Positions 8,695 to 14,851 of a stretch of DNA of 25,591 nucleotides are shown here, in pieces (within the stretch, counting starts at the first letter, position 1; every line of letters starts with the position of its first letter). This stretch comes from Firmicutes bacterium CAG:95 (GTDB lineage: Bacteria > Bacillota > Clostridia > Lachnospirales > Lachnospiraceae), in the NCBI GenBank assembly GCA_000438155.1, contig FR902915.1, forward strand, positions 1 to 25,591. The letters are read 5' to 3'. The position numbers and the translations under genes are program-made. The notes below the pieces were generated by a model. The model had not been told where the DNA came from. It saw only the letters and a list, made by a program, of their open reading frames with translations, and did no database searches.

Positions 8695-9075
8695 CTGCCT
8701 TTGTTTCATATTGAAGTCAGGGGCAAAAGGTATTTTTCTCCTGGCCTGATATCGTTATGCAATTTCATGTTACAGTTCAGTCATGCCCATTCATAAGCTG
8801 CCGGATTGTACAGATTGGCTAACAAATATACGTGTTTTCCGGCAGCTTATTTCATGTCGGGCGTCCGCCCTATAGAAATGATTGTATAAGCTGCCCTTAG
8901 TGAGCAAGCTACCACGGTCATCTTGCACAATCATTTCCGCATGGCTGAACTGTTATAACTTCATAATAAACGCATGTGAATATTTGGAATTATTTACAAA
9001 AACTTACAATAAATCTGATAAAACGACAATAAAGATGATGAAATTGAAAAATAAAAAGAAAATTGCAAAAATGTG
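8695..9075. other. Non-coding stretch around MITE copy A
   Basis: Apart from MITE copy A (8769-8956), this stretch holds a short imperfect hairpin at about 8708-8745 (TCAGG with CCTGA) and, from about 8965, AT-rich DNA leading to the consensus promoter at 9076. I see no gene: the frames present are short and lack ribosome sites. Confidence 0.6.
8769..8956. repeat. Old MITE, copy A (GTTACAGTTCAG ends)
   Basis: The ends GTTACAGTTCAG (8769-8780) and CTGAACTGTTAT (8945-8956) are imperfect inverted repeats, and CATGC follows inward on both sides. The flanks AATTTCAT (8761-8768) and AACTTCAT (8957-8964) match at seven of eight bases, as expected for an aged 8-bp target duplication. Inside are two perfect palindromic pairs: a 13-bp pair (8793-8805 with 8838-8850) and an 11-bp pair (8875-8885 with 8927-8937). 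No coding sequence is present. It belongs with the two sharper copies at 14311 and 19340. Confidence 0.65.
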
Positions 9076-9103
9076 TTGACAAATTAAAACGATCTGTTAT
9101 AAT
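9076..9103 (+). promoter_or_regulatory. Consensus sigma-A promoter of a long untranslated leader
   Basis: A perfect TTGACA (9076-9081), a 16-base spacer and a perfect TATAAT (9098-9103) predict a start near 9110, more than 530 bases ahead of the next clear gene at 9644. Confidence 0.75.
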
Positions 9104-9109
9104 AAAGAC

Positions 9110-9643
9110 ATAAACAAGAGATATCTTTCACATAGATAATCTAAAGCAAAGGAGGTACAGTCCACCGGAAACTGAATAAAATTTCCTCATTACATTTAAT
9201 AAAGTAATGAGTACAAGCCATTACAATACCAGTAAAAGGTACAAAAGAACAACGTACGAAAGAGAAGACAGAAGCAATTCGAATCGTATCAGCTACAGAA
9301 GAGAAAGTAACGAGCAACAGAAGATAAGAAGAAAGAAACCGTTACATGTTTGTGAATACGAATGAGTAGTGAACAAAATACGAAAGAGAAAATACAATTG
9401 AATATCGGGTTATCCATGGAAATGGAAATTTCGTAGAAAAAGAGGTTAGTCCAATGGAGAGCATAGTTTAGGAGCGGGTGTCAAAGCAATTGTATTGATG
9501 CCCGCTTCGATTCATGCTAAGATATACTATAATAGGTGCTGGAGAAAACCAGGCGGCTTCGAAGAAGACATCCGGTTTTCCTGCCCCATTAATGAACCTG
9601 CAAATTAACCCCTTTTACGAAATAGATAAATTCAGGAGGTACC
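9110..9643 (+). other. Gene-poor transcribed leader before the GH3 gene
   Basis: This stretch is purine-rich and follows a consensus promoter. A strong AAAGGAGG at about 9150 has no usable start codon at normal spacing. An 8-bp stem (CTCATTAC with GTAATGAG, about 9187-9212), a GTAACG/CGTTAC pair (about 9307-9346) and an 11-bp hairpin with two wobbles (9474-9484 with 9495-9505) are visible. A TATAAT at 9528-9533 with a poor -35 (TTCGAT, 9506-9511) could be a second, nearer promoter for the GH3 gene. GGAGAAAACC and GGTTTTCC can pair around 9541-9582. I recognise no known riboswitch class here. Confidence 0.4.
9207..9365 (+). CDS. Possible 52-residue basic peptide in the leader
   Basis: An ATG at 9207 opens a 52-codon frame that ends at TGA 9363-9365. 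The product would be hydrophilic and very basic (many Arg/Lys, few hydrophobics), with runs such as YKRTTYERED and RRKKP. It has no clear ribosome site, and its ATG lies in the right arm of a short hairpin. It resembles no family I know, and composition alone could produce it in this purine-rich leader. It may be a regulatory leader peptide, or not a gene at all. Confidence 0.25.
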   Translation: MSTSHYNTSKRYKRTTYEREDRSNSNRISYRRESNEQQKIRRKKPLHVCEYE

Positions 9644-10960
9644 ATGAGCAAACAGGAATTATATGATAATGAAATAGATCGAAGAGAATACCGGAGAGCA
9701 AGGCGTAAGAGAAACCAGCTCATTGCAATTATCGTAGTCATTGTAGTCGGACTTGCCTTAGTTGCAGGAGGAATTCTAGGTGTAACACAGTTAATGAAGC
9801 AATTGAATGATAAGAAGCATACCGAAGAGCTGCAGGCGCAGCTTGCGGAACTGGCAGATTCGGAACCGGCTGTTGTAGAGGCTCCTGTAGAAGAACCACA
9901 GGAGCTGACCTCGGATGATTATCTGAACCAGATTGCAGATTCCTGTATTGCAGAAATGTCTCTTGAAAATAAAGTAGCAGGTCTGTTCATGGTTACACCG
10001 GAAGCGTTGACGGGTGTGGATACCGTGATTCAGGCAGGTGATACCACGAAGCAGAAGTTAAGTGAATATCCGGTCGGCGGTCTTGTCTATTTCAGCAAAA
10101 ATATCAAGTCGGCAGATCAGCTGAAAGAAATGCTTGATACAACCAGAAATACCATGATTTATCCCGTTTTTCTTGCCGTAGATGAAGAAGGTGGAAGCGT
10201 ATCCCGTGTTGCGGGTGCAGGACTTGCTGATGATGTGGGTGATATGTCAGAGATTGGAAGTACCTGTGATCCGGAGAAAGCAAAGGAAGCAGGTACGACG
10301 ATTGGAACTTATTTATCACAGTTTGGGTTCAATGTGGATTTTGCACCGGTAGCAGATGTTGTTTCTGCAGAGAATGCAGTGATTGGAAACCGGTCCTTTG
10401 GATCTGATCCCAATGTCGTAGGTACGATGGTGGCAGCAGAAGTACAGGGATTGCAGGAAAGTGGTGTGAGCGCATGCTTAAAGCATTTCCCGGGAATCGG
10501 AGATACTACAACAGATACACATGATGAAAAGGCCGTCTCAGAGAAAACGTTGGAGGATATGCAGCAGACCGATCTCCCGGCATTTCAGTCCGGCATTGAT
10601 GCAGGCGCAGACTTTGTGATGGTCAGTCATATGTCTCTTCCCAATGTGGTAGGAGATGATACCCCGTGTTCTTTATCCGGAGCAGTGATTAGTGATCTTT
10701 TGAGAAACCAGCTTGGTTATAATGGTATTGTAATTACCGATGCTCTTGATATGAGTGCGATTACAGATTCGTATTCCTCCGCAGAGGCGGCAGTCAAGGC
10801 AATCGAAGCGGGAGCGGATATGCTGTTAATGCCTGAGAACTTTGAAGAGGCTTACCAGGGAGTTTTGGATGCTGTTCAGAATGGAACAATTTCTGAAGAC
10901 CGGATTAATGAATCTTTAAAGCGAATCTACCGGGTGAAGTACAGAGACCGGATTGAGTAA
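9644..10960 (+). CDS. Membrane-anchored GH3 beta-N-acetylhexosaminidase (NagZ-like)
   Basis: This 438-residue glycoside hydrolase of family 3 has a basic cytoplasmic N-terminus, one transmembrane helix at about 26-47, and an acidic Pro/Glu linker to about 90. The catalytic barrel (about 95-438) lies outside the cell. NagZ hallmarks are GGLVYFSKNI, AVDEEGGSVSR, NVDFAPVADV, KHFPGIGDTTTDTH (K280, H281, D291, H293, the latter two forming the Asp-His general acid/base pair) and VITDALDM with nucleophile D366. Family members remove N-acetylglucosamine from muropeptides or chitobiose-type sugars. There is no second GH3 C-terminal domain, as in NagZ. The ribosome site CAGGAGG fixes ATG at 9644. It appears to be a single-gene unit with a hairpin after it. 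Confidence 0.9.
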   Translation: MSKQELYDNEIDRREYRRARRKRNQLIAIIVVIVVGLALVAGGILGVTQLMKQLNDKKHTEELQAQLAELADSEPAVVEAPVEEPQELTSDDYLNQIADSCIAEMSLENKVAGLFMVTPEALTGVDTVIQAGDTTKQKLSEYPVGGLVYFSKNIKSADQLKEMLDTTRNTMIYPVFLAVDEEGGSVSRVAGAGLADDVGDMSEIGSTCDPEKAKEAGTTIGTYLSQFGFNVDFAPVADVVSAENAVIGNRSFGSDPNVVGTMVAAEVQGLQESGVSACLKHFPGIGDTTTDTHDEKAVSEKTLEDMQQTDLPAFQSGIDAGADFVMVSHMSLPNVVGDDTPCSLSGAVISDLLRNQLGYNGIVITDALDMSAITDSYSSAEAAVKAIEAGADMLLMPENFEEAYQGVLDAVQNGTISEDRINESLKRIYRVKYRDRIE

Positions 10961-11028
10961 AGCCTAAGCCATGAAACAGCGCAGCGGTTTTGTGAATGGA
11001 CGGAGTAGTAATTTGTTAAAAAAGGAAT

Positions 11029-11066
11029 AGTCCGGTGAATGCCGTAAATTCGGTATTCGCCGGACT
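11029..11066 (+). terminator. Terminator-like hairpin after the GH3 gene
   Basis: A 16-bp stem (11029-11044 with 11051-11066, two G-U pairs) has a six-base loop. The nearest T run (ATTTTTTAAAA) starts about 15 bases later, so it may act as a terminator or simply stabilise the 3' end. Confidence 0.6.
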
Positions 11067-11112
11067 GAAATGATGGAATTTTTTAAAAATTGAAAAAATT
11101 TTAAAAATATCG

Positions 11113-11141
11113 TTGACAAAGTAAGCGGCCTATAGTATTAT
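11113..11141 (+). promoter_or_regulatory. Promoter of tRNA-Gly
   Basis: TTGACA (11113-11118), 17 bases, TATTAT (11136-11141), placed about 40 bases before the mature tRNA 5' end. Confidence 0.7.
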
Positions 11142-11187
11142 ACTAATTGTCCGTAAGACATAAGGACTTGCAGATACAACAGAATAT

Positions 11188-11260
11188 GCGCGAGTGGCTC
11201 AGTTGGTGGAGCACGACCTTGCCAAGGTCGGGGCCGCGGGTTCGAGTCCCGTCTCGCGCT
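11188..11260 (+). tRNA. tRNA-Gly (anticodon GCC)
   Basis: The acceptor arms GCGCGAG (11188-11194) and CTCGCGC (11253-11259) pair perfectly. The D-arm has GGCTCAGTTGGTGGAGC. The anticodon stem-loop CGACC-TTGCCAA-GGTCG puts GCC at 11221-11223. The T-arm is CGGGTTCGAGTCCCG. CCA is not encoded. The 3' end is a common integrase attachment site, and integration debris follows downstream. Confidence 0.95.
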
Positions 11261-11270
11261 CTATTAAAAT

Positions 11271-11310
11271 CACTCAAAATGCTGATAAATACAGTGCTTT
11301 GGGTGTTTTT
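11271..11310 (+). terminator. Intrinsic terminator of the tRNA-Gly transcript
   Basis: CACTCAAA (11271-11278) pairs with TTTGGGTG (11298-11305) with one G-U pair, extended by a partial inner stem, and is followed by TTTTTCTTTTT. Confidence 0.75.
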
Positions 11311-11344
11311 CTTTTTCTCAAAAGCTGTAGACAGTCTTTGCAGA

Positions 11345-11620
11345 TTACTTAAGAGCACAGGAAATAGCGTCGTATGCCTCCAATTCTTCAATGGACTTAG
11401 CAACAAAACCACCTGCCTCAGCTTCTGTCATAGATTTATCAAGCATAGCAAGATACTCAGCGTTTCGCTTGGCTTTCATCATTTCGTTGTATTCAGCTTC
11501 GGAAAGCATGACAATATTTTCGTTCTTAGGTCTTGATATAATTAAGGTTTCACCATTAAAAACTTTATCACAAAAACTCTTGAAATTATCTCTAACATCC
11601 ATACTCTTTACTGCTAGCAT
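11345..11620 (-). CDS. Orphan Phd/YefM-family antitoxin
   Basis: This is a 91-residue protein of the Phd/YefM (type II antitoxin) fold. The N-terminal DNA-binding part contains VRDNFKSFCDKVFNGETLIISRP, split as VRDNFKSFCDKV and GETLIISRP, followed by ENIVMLSEAEYNEM. The rest is a helical tail that normally embraces a RelE/YoeB/Doc toxin. ATG at 11620 has AAGGAG eight bases upstream, and the longer GTG start at 11629 is less likely. No toxin gene follows: downstream is only the tRNA-Gly terminator. The region upstream (about 11631-11672) repeats TACGGAAA twice with a CATACG-type half-site between, a likely autoregulatory operator. It may be a leftover of a mobile element, or may act on a toxin encoded elsewhere. 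Confidence 0.82.
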   Translation of the reverse strand: MLAVKSMDVRDNFKSFCDKVFNGETLIISRPKNENIVMLSEAEYNEMMKAKRNAEYLAMLDKSMTEAEAGGFVAKSIEELEAYDAISCALK

Positions 11621-11630
11621 ATAAAGCACT

Positions 11631-11672
11631 CCTTTCCGTACATTAAAACGTATGGTTTTCCGTACTTTAATT
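11631..11672 (-). promoter_or_regulatory. Repeated TACGGAAA sites upstream of the antitoxin
   Basis: CCGTAC occurs at about 11635-11640 and again at about 11659-11664, separated by an inverted CGTATGG. The spacing is about two helical turns, in the place expected for an autoregulatory Phd/YefM operator. No clear -35/-10 pair is seen. Confidence 0.35.
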
Positions 11673-11871
11673 GTGTGCTATTATTATCTCCATGTCAATA
11701 AATTTAATGTATTCACTTTCTGGCTACTTTGGATTTTGGATTACAGATATTGAGAAAATGGGCGATAGAAGCAAGTGTCTACAAAATATCTACAGAGGTG
11801 TCTACAGCTTATTGCTAAACATAAGACAGATGAGAATATTCCCGTCTCATAAAATCAGCAAAAAAGAAAAG

Positions 11872-11979
11872 TTAATAAAGTGGATTGTAGATATATCCAA
11901 GCGTAGTAGTGAGATCACTGTGCCCTAACTGCTCACGAATAACGTCAAGTGGTACACCGGCGGCATTTAAGTGACTTCC
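11872..11979 (-). pseudogene. C-terminal remnant of a tyrosine recombinase (integrase)
   Basis: Read on the minus strand, about 35 codons encode the end of a phage/ICE integrase: GVPLDVIREQLGHSD, then TTT and GYIYNP. This is the box with the conserved LGHS and catalytic Tyr, ending at TAA 11874-11872. Upstream the frame has a TGA, and nothing resembling the catalytic Arg region survives. Only this tail remains, some 600 bases from tRNA-Gly, consistent with a decayed tRNA-integrated element. Confidence 0.75.
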
Positions 11980-12023
11980 ACAAAAAATATCTCAAATACG
12001 GACTGATTCTATGTAAAATTTAT

Positions 12024-12052
12024 TTGCTAGGAAGACAAATTCTTGTTACGAT
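12024..12052 (+). promoter_or_regulatory. Predicted promoter of the LURP-one gene
   Basis: TTGCTA (12024-12029), 17 bases, TACGAT (12047-12052), about 80 bases before the ATG at 12134. Confidence 0.4.
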
Positions 12053-12133
12053 AATGGTGAAAGTGGGTAGTTATGAAAGAAAAACCATTTTATATAGAAA
12101 GCGAAATACAGAAAGTGAAAGGGGAAAAGCAAA

Positions 12134-12604
12134 ATGAAACTATTATTCAGACAGCGGATGTTTTCGTGGTTTGACAGCTACGACATCTATGATGAAAATG
12201 AAAATACCGTATATGTTGTGAAGGGACAGCTTTCGTGGGGACACTGTCTCAAGATTTTTGATGCCTGCGACAGAGAGGTTGGCACGGTCAGGGAGCGAGT
12301 GCTGACTTTGCTTCCGAAATTTGAAATATATGAGGGGGATTCGTACGTTGGCTGCATCAGCAAGGAGTTTTCCTTTTTGAAGCCCCGATACGACATTGAC
12401 TTTAACGGCTGGTATGTGGAAGGCAGTTTTCTGGAATGGGATTATACCATTACCGGTGCGAACGGAGAAGAGATTGCATCCATTTCCAAGGAGCTGTTTC
12501 ACATGACAGATACTTATGTACTGGATATTCCAAACCCTGTAAACTCACTGCATGTACTGATGTTCGTACTGGCAATGGATGCAGAAAAGTGTTCCAGAAA
12601 CTAA
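12134..12604 (+). CDS. LURP-one-related (Tubby-like fold) protein
   Basis: This 156-residue cytosolic protein resembles the LURP-one-related/YxjI family, a 12-stranded beta barrel around a hydrophobic helix. Visible features are a chain of short beta segments (FDSYDIYDENENTVYVVKG, then LKIFDACDREVGTVRE), the family-like mid-section FEIYEGDSYVGCISKEFSF, and a C-terminal hydrophobic helix (VNSLHVLMFVLAMDA) that would thread the barrel. The biochemical role of bacterial members is unknown. GGGGAAAAG precedes ATG at 12134. It is convergent with the MATE gene 23 bases downstream, with no clear terminator between. Confidence 0.78.
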   Translation: MKLLFRQRMFSWFDSYDIYDENENTVYVVKGQLSWGHCLKIFDACDREVGTVRERVLTLLPKFEIYEGDSYVGCISKEFSFLKPRYDIDFNGWYVEGSFLEWDYTITGANGEEIASISKELFHMTDTYVLDIPNPVNSLHVLMFVLAMDAEKCSRN

Positions 12605-12627
12605 ATAAAAGCGATGTATCGGTACAG

Positions 12628-13974
12628 TCAGCCTAAAATATGATGGTTCAGCCACTTACGGGAATGGAACCGGATGGAGAAGATCACGGCCCGGATGCTC
12701 CAGTCTGCGAACATGCCGATCCACACGGCGATTGGTCCAAAGCCCCAGATACGGCATAAGTAAACGCATAAGGCCACACGGCAAAGCCACATGGTGCAGC
12801 AGGAGGTAATCATGGAGAATTTCACATCGCCTGCCGCTCTCATGCCATAGGCGGGGATAAAGGAAAGAACCCAGGAAACCGGCTTTACGATGGTGATAAA
12901 GACCATCATCCGGAAACAAAGTCTGGCACTTTCGGCTTCCATGCCGCCAAGTATGGTGATCGGTCTGGTAAGTGCCAGGACGAGCAGACAGCTTACGATA
13001 ATGGCTGCTTCCGCAAGCAGGGATAGCTTTTTAATATAATAAATGGCTTCATCCTTACGTCCGGCACCAAGACACTGTCCGACAACGGTCATTAGCCCGA
13101 TACCGATACCTATAGCGGCGACACCGTTTAGGTTTTCGAGGATGTTCGTCATTGCCTGGGCTGCGATTGCAATGGTGCCGAGGGTGGAAACGGTAGACTG
13201 GATGGCTAATTTACCGAACTGGAACATACTGTTCTCAATACCAGAGGGGATTCCGATACACAGGATTTTTTTGATCGAAGAAAAATCCGGGCGGATCGCA
13301 AGATAATTGCGGATGGAAATCGGATTCTTTTCATTCCGCAGCTCCCAGATGACCACAACGGCACAGAAGATCCGCGATACCAGTGTGGAAATGGCAGCAC
13401 CGGCAACGCCCATATGTAAAACAAAGATCAGGAGTGCATTTCCACCGATATTGAGAAAGTTGGAAATGACGGAGATGATCATGGGATGACGGCTGTCGTT
13501 TTGGGCTCTCATAACGGAAGCTCCTGCATCATATAACCCGATGAACGGGAAGGAGAGCAGGGTAAACAGGAAATAAACCTGTGAATTTGTCATTACATCA
13601 GCTTCAACCTTTCCGAAAATAAGACGCAGCAAAGAGGCCCGGCTGAATAGGCACAGCAGCGTCAGCACTGTGGATAATACGGTCATAACGAGTAATACCT
13701 GTCTGGCAGCGTGGGTGGCGTGCTTTTCATTTTGATTGCCAAGATAATGGGAACAGAGGATGGCACCACCGGCAGCGAGTGCGGAGAGCGCCTGAATTAC
13801 GAGGACGTTTATGGAATCGACAAGTGAAACGGCAGAGATGGCTGCGGATCCTACGTTGCTTACCATCATGGTGTCTACCGTGCCCATCAGGCAGGAAAGG
13901 AGCTGTTCCACGATGATGGGAACAAGGAGCTTGCGCAGATCGGTGTTGGTATATAAATGATTGGATTCTTTCAT
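12628..13974 (-). CDS. MATE-family multidrug/toxin efflux transporter
   Basis: This 448-residue polytopic membrane protein has about 12 transmembrane helices in two six-helix halves. The start is typical of MATE proteins: PIIVEQLLSCLMGTVDTMMVSNVGSAAI, seen here as the segments PIIVEQLLSCLMG and DTMMVSNVG, followed by GAGASVMRAQ-like DAGASVMRAQNDSRHP near 150. The second half repeats the pattern from GIPSGIENSMFQFGKL. Members export cationic compounds in exchange for Na+ or H+. Substrate cannot be predicted. ATG at 13974 has an AGAAGAG-type site upstream. It appears to be a single gene. Confidence 0.92.
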   Translation of the reverse strand: MKESNHLYTNTDLRKLLVPIIVEQLLSCLMGTVDTMMVSNVGSAAISAVSLVDSINVLVIQALSALAAGGAILCSHYLGNQNEKHATHAARQVLLVMTVLSTVLTLLCLFSRASLLRLIFGKVEADVMTNSQVYFLFTLLSFPFIGLYDAGASVMRAQNDSRHPMIISVISNFLNIGGNALLIFVLHMGVAGAAISTLVSRIFCAVVVIWELRNEKNPISIRNYLAIRPDFSSIKKILCIGIPSGIENSMFQFGKLAIQSTVSTLGTIAIAAQAMTNILENLNGVAAIGIGIGLMTVVGQCLGAGRKDEAIYYIKKLSLLAEAAIIVSCLLVLALTRPITILGGMEAESARLCFRMMVFITIVKPVSWVLSFIPAYGMRAAGDVKFSMITSCCTMWLCRVALCVYLCRIWGFGPIAVWIGMFADWSIRAVIFSIRFHSRKWLNHHILG

Positions 13975-14080
13975 CAGTTGTTCTCTTCTTTCCGGTGTTT
14001 CAGATAATTCAGAGATATTATAGCACTGCTGCGGGAAAAGAAAAGTTTTTTTATAAGACCATAAAGAAAAACCATATTGT
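13975..14080. other. Non-coding upstream region of the MATE gene
   Basis: This contains the MATE ribosome site and, on the plus strand, T- and A-rich DNA leading into the GGDEF remnant. A plus-strand frame through 13995-14234 includes part of that remnant but has no ribosome site, and I do not consider it a gene. Confidence 0.5.
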
Positions 14081-14245
14081 AAGAGCTAAATCAGTAGCAT
14101 ATATTATAGATGCAAAGCCGCAGGTGGAGTACAATACGGAAGGGCTGCAAAAGATAGTATATATGATATTTCCAGGGCGGCAGAGAAGAGAATGTATGAG
14201 AACAAGGAGCGTCATTATCACGAGAATAATATAGATAGAAGGTAA
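14077..14245 (+). pseudogene. Frameshifted C-terminal remnant of a GGDEF domain
   Basis: The reading AKSVAYIIDAKPQVEYNTEG (one frame, about 14081-14140) is followed after a one-base shift by DSIYDISRAAEKRMYENKE and HYHENN. The second part is the characteristic last helix of diguanylate cyclase domains (A-D/E-x-x-M-Y-x-N-K). The stop TAA (14243-14245) lies inside a MITE end, GTAACTATTCAG. The catalytic GGDEF motif itself is absent. I infer a diguanylate cyclase gene that was cut, shifted and then bordered by MITE DNA. The assignment rests on a short stretch. Confidence 0.5.
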
Positions 14246-14310
14246 CTATTCAGAACCGGCTTCTTGCGTATCAGGGAAGATTATGGCATACTACATACTA
14301 TAACTATGAC
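14242..14310. repeat. Partial MITE end next to the complete copy B
   Basis: GTAACTATTCAGAACC (14242-14257) is identical to the left end of the complete element at 14311, in the same orientation and 69 bases before it. No matching right end is found nearby. It is probably one end of an older copy that was deleted or broken up, next to which copy B landed. Confidence 0.6.
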
Positions 14311-14464
14311 GTAACTATTCAGAACCCCATTCGTAAAACCGTTGCTAACGCAACGTAGTTTACCTCATGTGGTTACTTCGCCATATAAATTATGCCAAAT
14401 GTCCTTACGAATGCAAGCATTCGACGTCCATATTGTCATAATTTGCATGGCTCTGAATAGTTAC
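14311..14464. repeat. Complete MITE, copy B, with perfect 8-bp target duplication
   Basis: The 154-bp unit begins GTAACTATTCAGAACC and ends with the complement of GTAACTATTCAGAGCC (15 of 16 match). It is flanked by ACTATGAC on both sides (14303-14310 and 14465-14472). The interior is palindrome-rich: CGTTGC-TAAC-GCAACG (14340-14355), GAATGC-AA-GCATTC (14409-14422) and a 9-bp pair CATTCGTAA/TTACGAATG (14328-14336 with 14405-14413). It has no real gene. A GTAA start with an 8-bp duplication is the known signature of IS66-family elements, so I infer mobilisation in trans by an IS66 transposase. Confidence 0.85.
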
Positions 14465-14497
14465 ACTATGACAACAAAAGGAAATAAGGAGGCCGTT

Positions 14498-14791
14498 ATG
14501 TCAGAAATACATAGTATTGATGCAGAGGACGATCAGTTCGCATATCGCTACGATACGCAGCTTCTGATTGACCGTAGAGATGAGGATCTGGATGAGGATG
14601 AGATTGGGGATTACATCACCGAACATTTTGAAGGAAACAGCCTGATTGCGGCAGGGGATGAAGATCTTGTGAAGATTCATTTTCATACGAATGAGCCATG
14701 GAAGGTGTTGGAGTATTGCAGTACGATCGGCGAGATCTATGATATCGTGATTGAGGACATGATCCGCCAGTCTTCCGGTTTACACGGATAG
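14498..14791 (+). CDS. Stand-alone FakA/YloV C-terminal-like domain protein
   Basis: This is a 97-residue protein. FAYRYDTQLLID, then DEDEIGDYITEHFEGNSL, then GDEDLVKIHFHTNEPWKVLEY and GEIYDIVIEDM follow in order the segment after the DAK2 kinase domain in FakA/YloV fatty-acid kinase subunits. There the usual text is YGYCTEF...GDSLVVVGDDDLVKVHVHTN. The kinase domain and the far C-terminus are absent. The ribosome site AAGGAGG before ATG 14498 is good and codon use looks normal, so it may be a real small gene rather than debris. It begins only 26 bases after the target duplication of MITE copy B, so its promoter must lie in or beyond the MITE. Function unknown. Confidence 0.65.
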   Translation: MSEIHSIDAEDDQFAYRYDTQLLIDRRDEDLDEDEIGDYITEHFEGNSLIAAGDEDLVKIHFHTNEPWKVLEYCSTIGEIYDIVIEDMIRQSSGLHG

Positions 14792-14797
14792 AAAATA

Positions 14798-14831
14798 ATC
14801 CCACCGGCAGACAGATAGCTGCCGGTGGGAT
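14798..14831. terminator. Terminator between convergent genes
   Basis: ATCCCACCGGCAG (14798-14810) and CTGCCGGTGGGAT (14819-14831) form a perfect 13-bp stem with an 8-base loop. The T-rich side (TATTTTC on the minus strand) favours termination of the PIN-like gene. On the plus strand the U tract is poor. Confidence 0.8.
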
Positions 14832-14851
14832 ATCCGGATTACCTTTCCATA

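Noticed and set aside
9110..9480. tmRNA, riboswitch or other known RNA class in the long leader
   Set aside because: No tRNA-like ends, tag frame or recognisable aptamer core could be found, so it is left as an unexplained leader.
11949..12137. 62-codon frame before the LURP-one gene
   Set aside because: It contains the promoter for the next gene, has no ribosome site and partly overlaps the integrase remnant in antisense.
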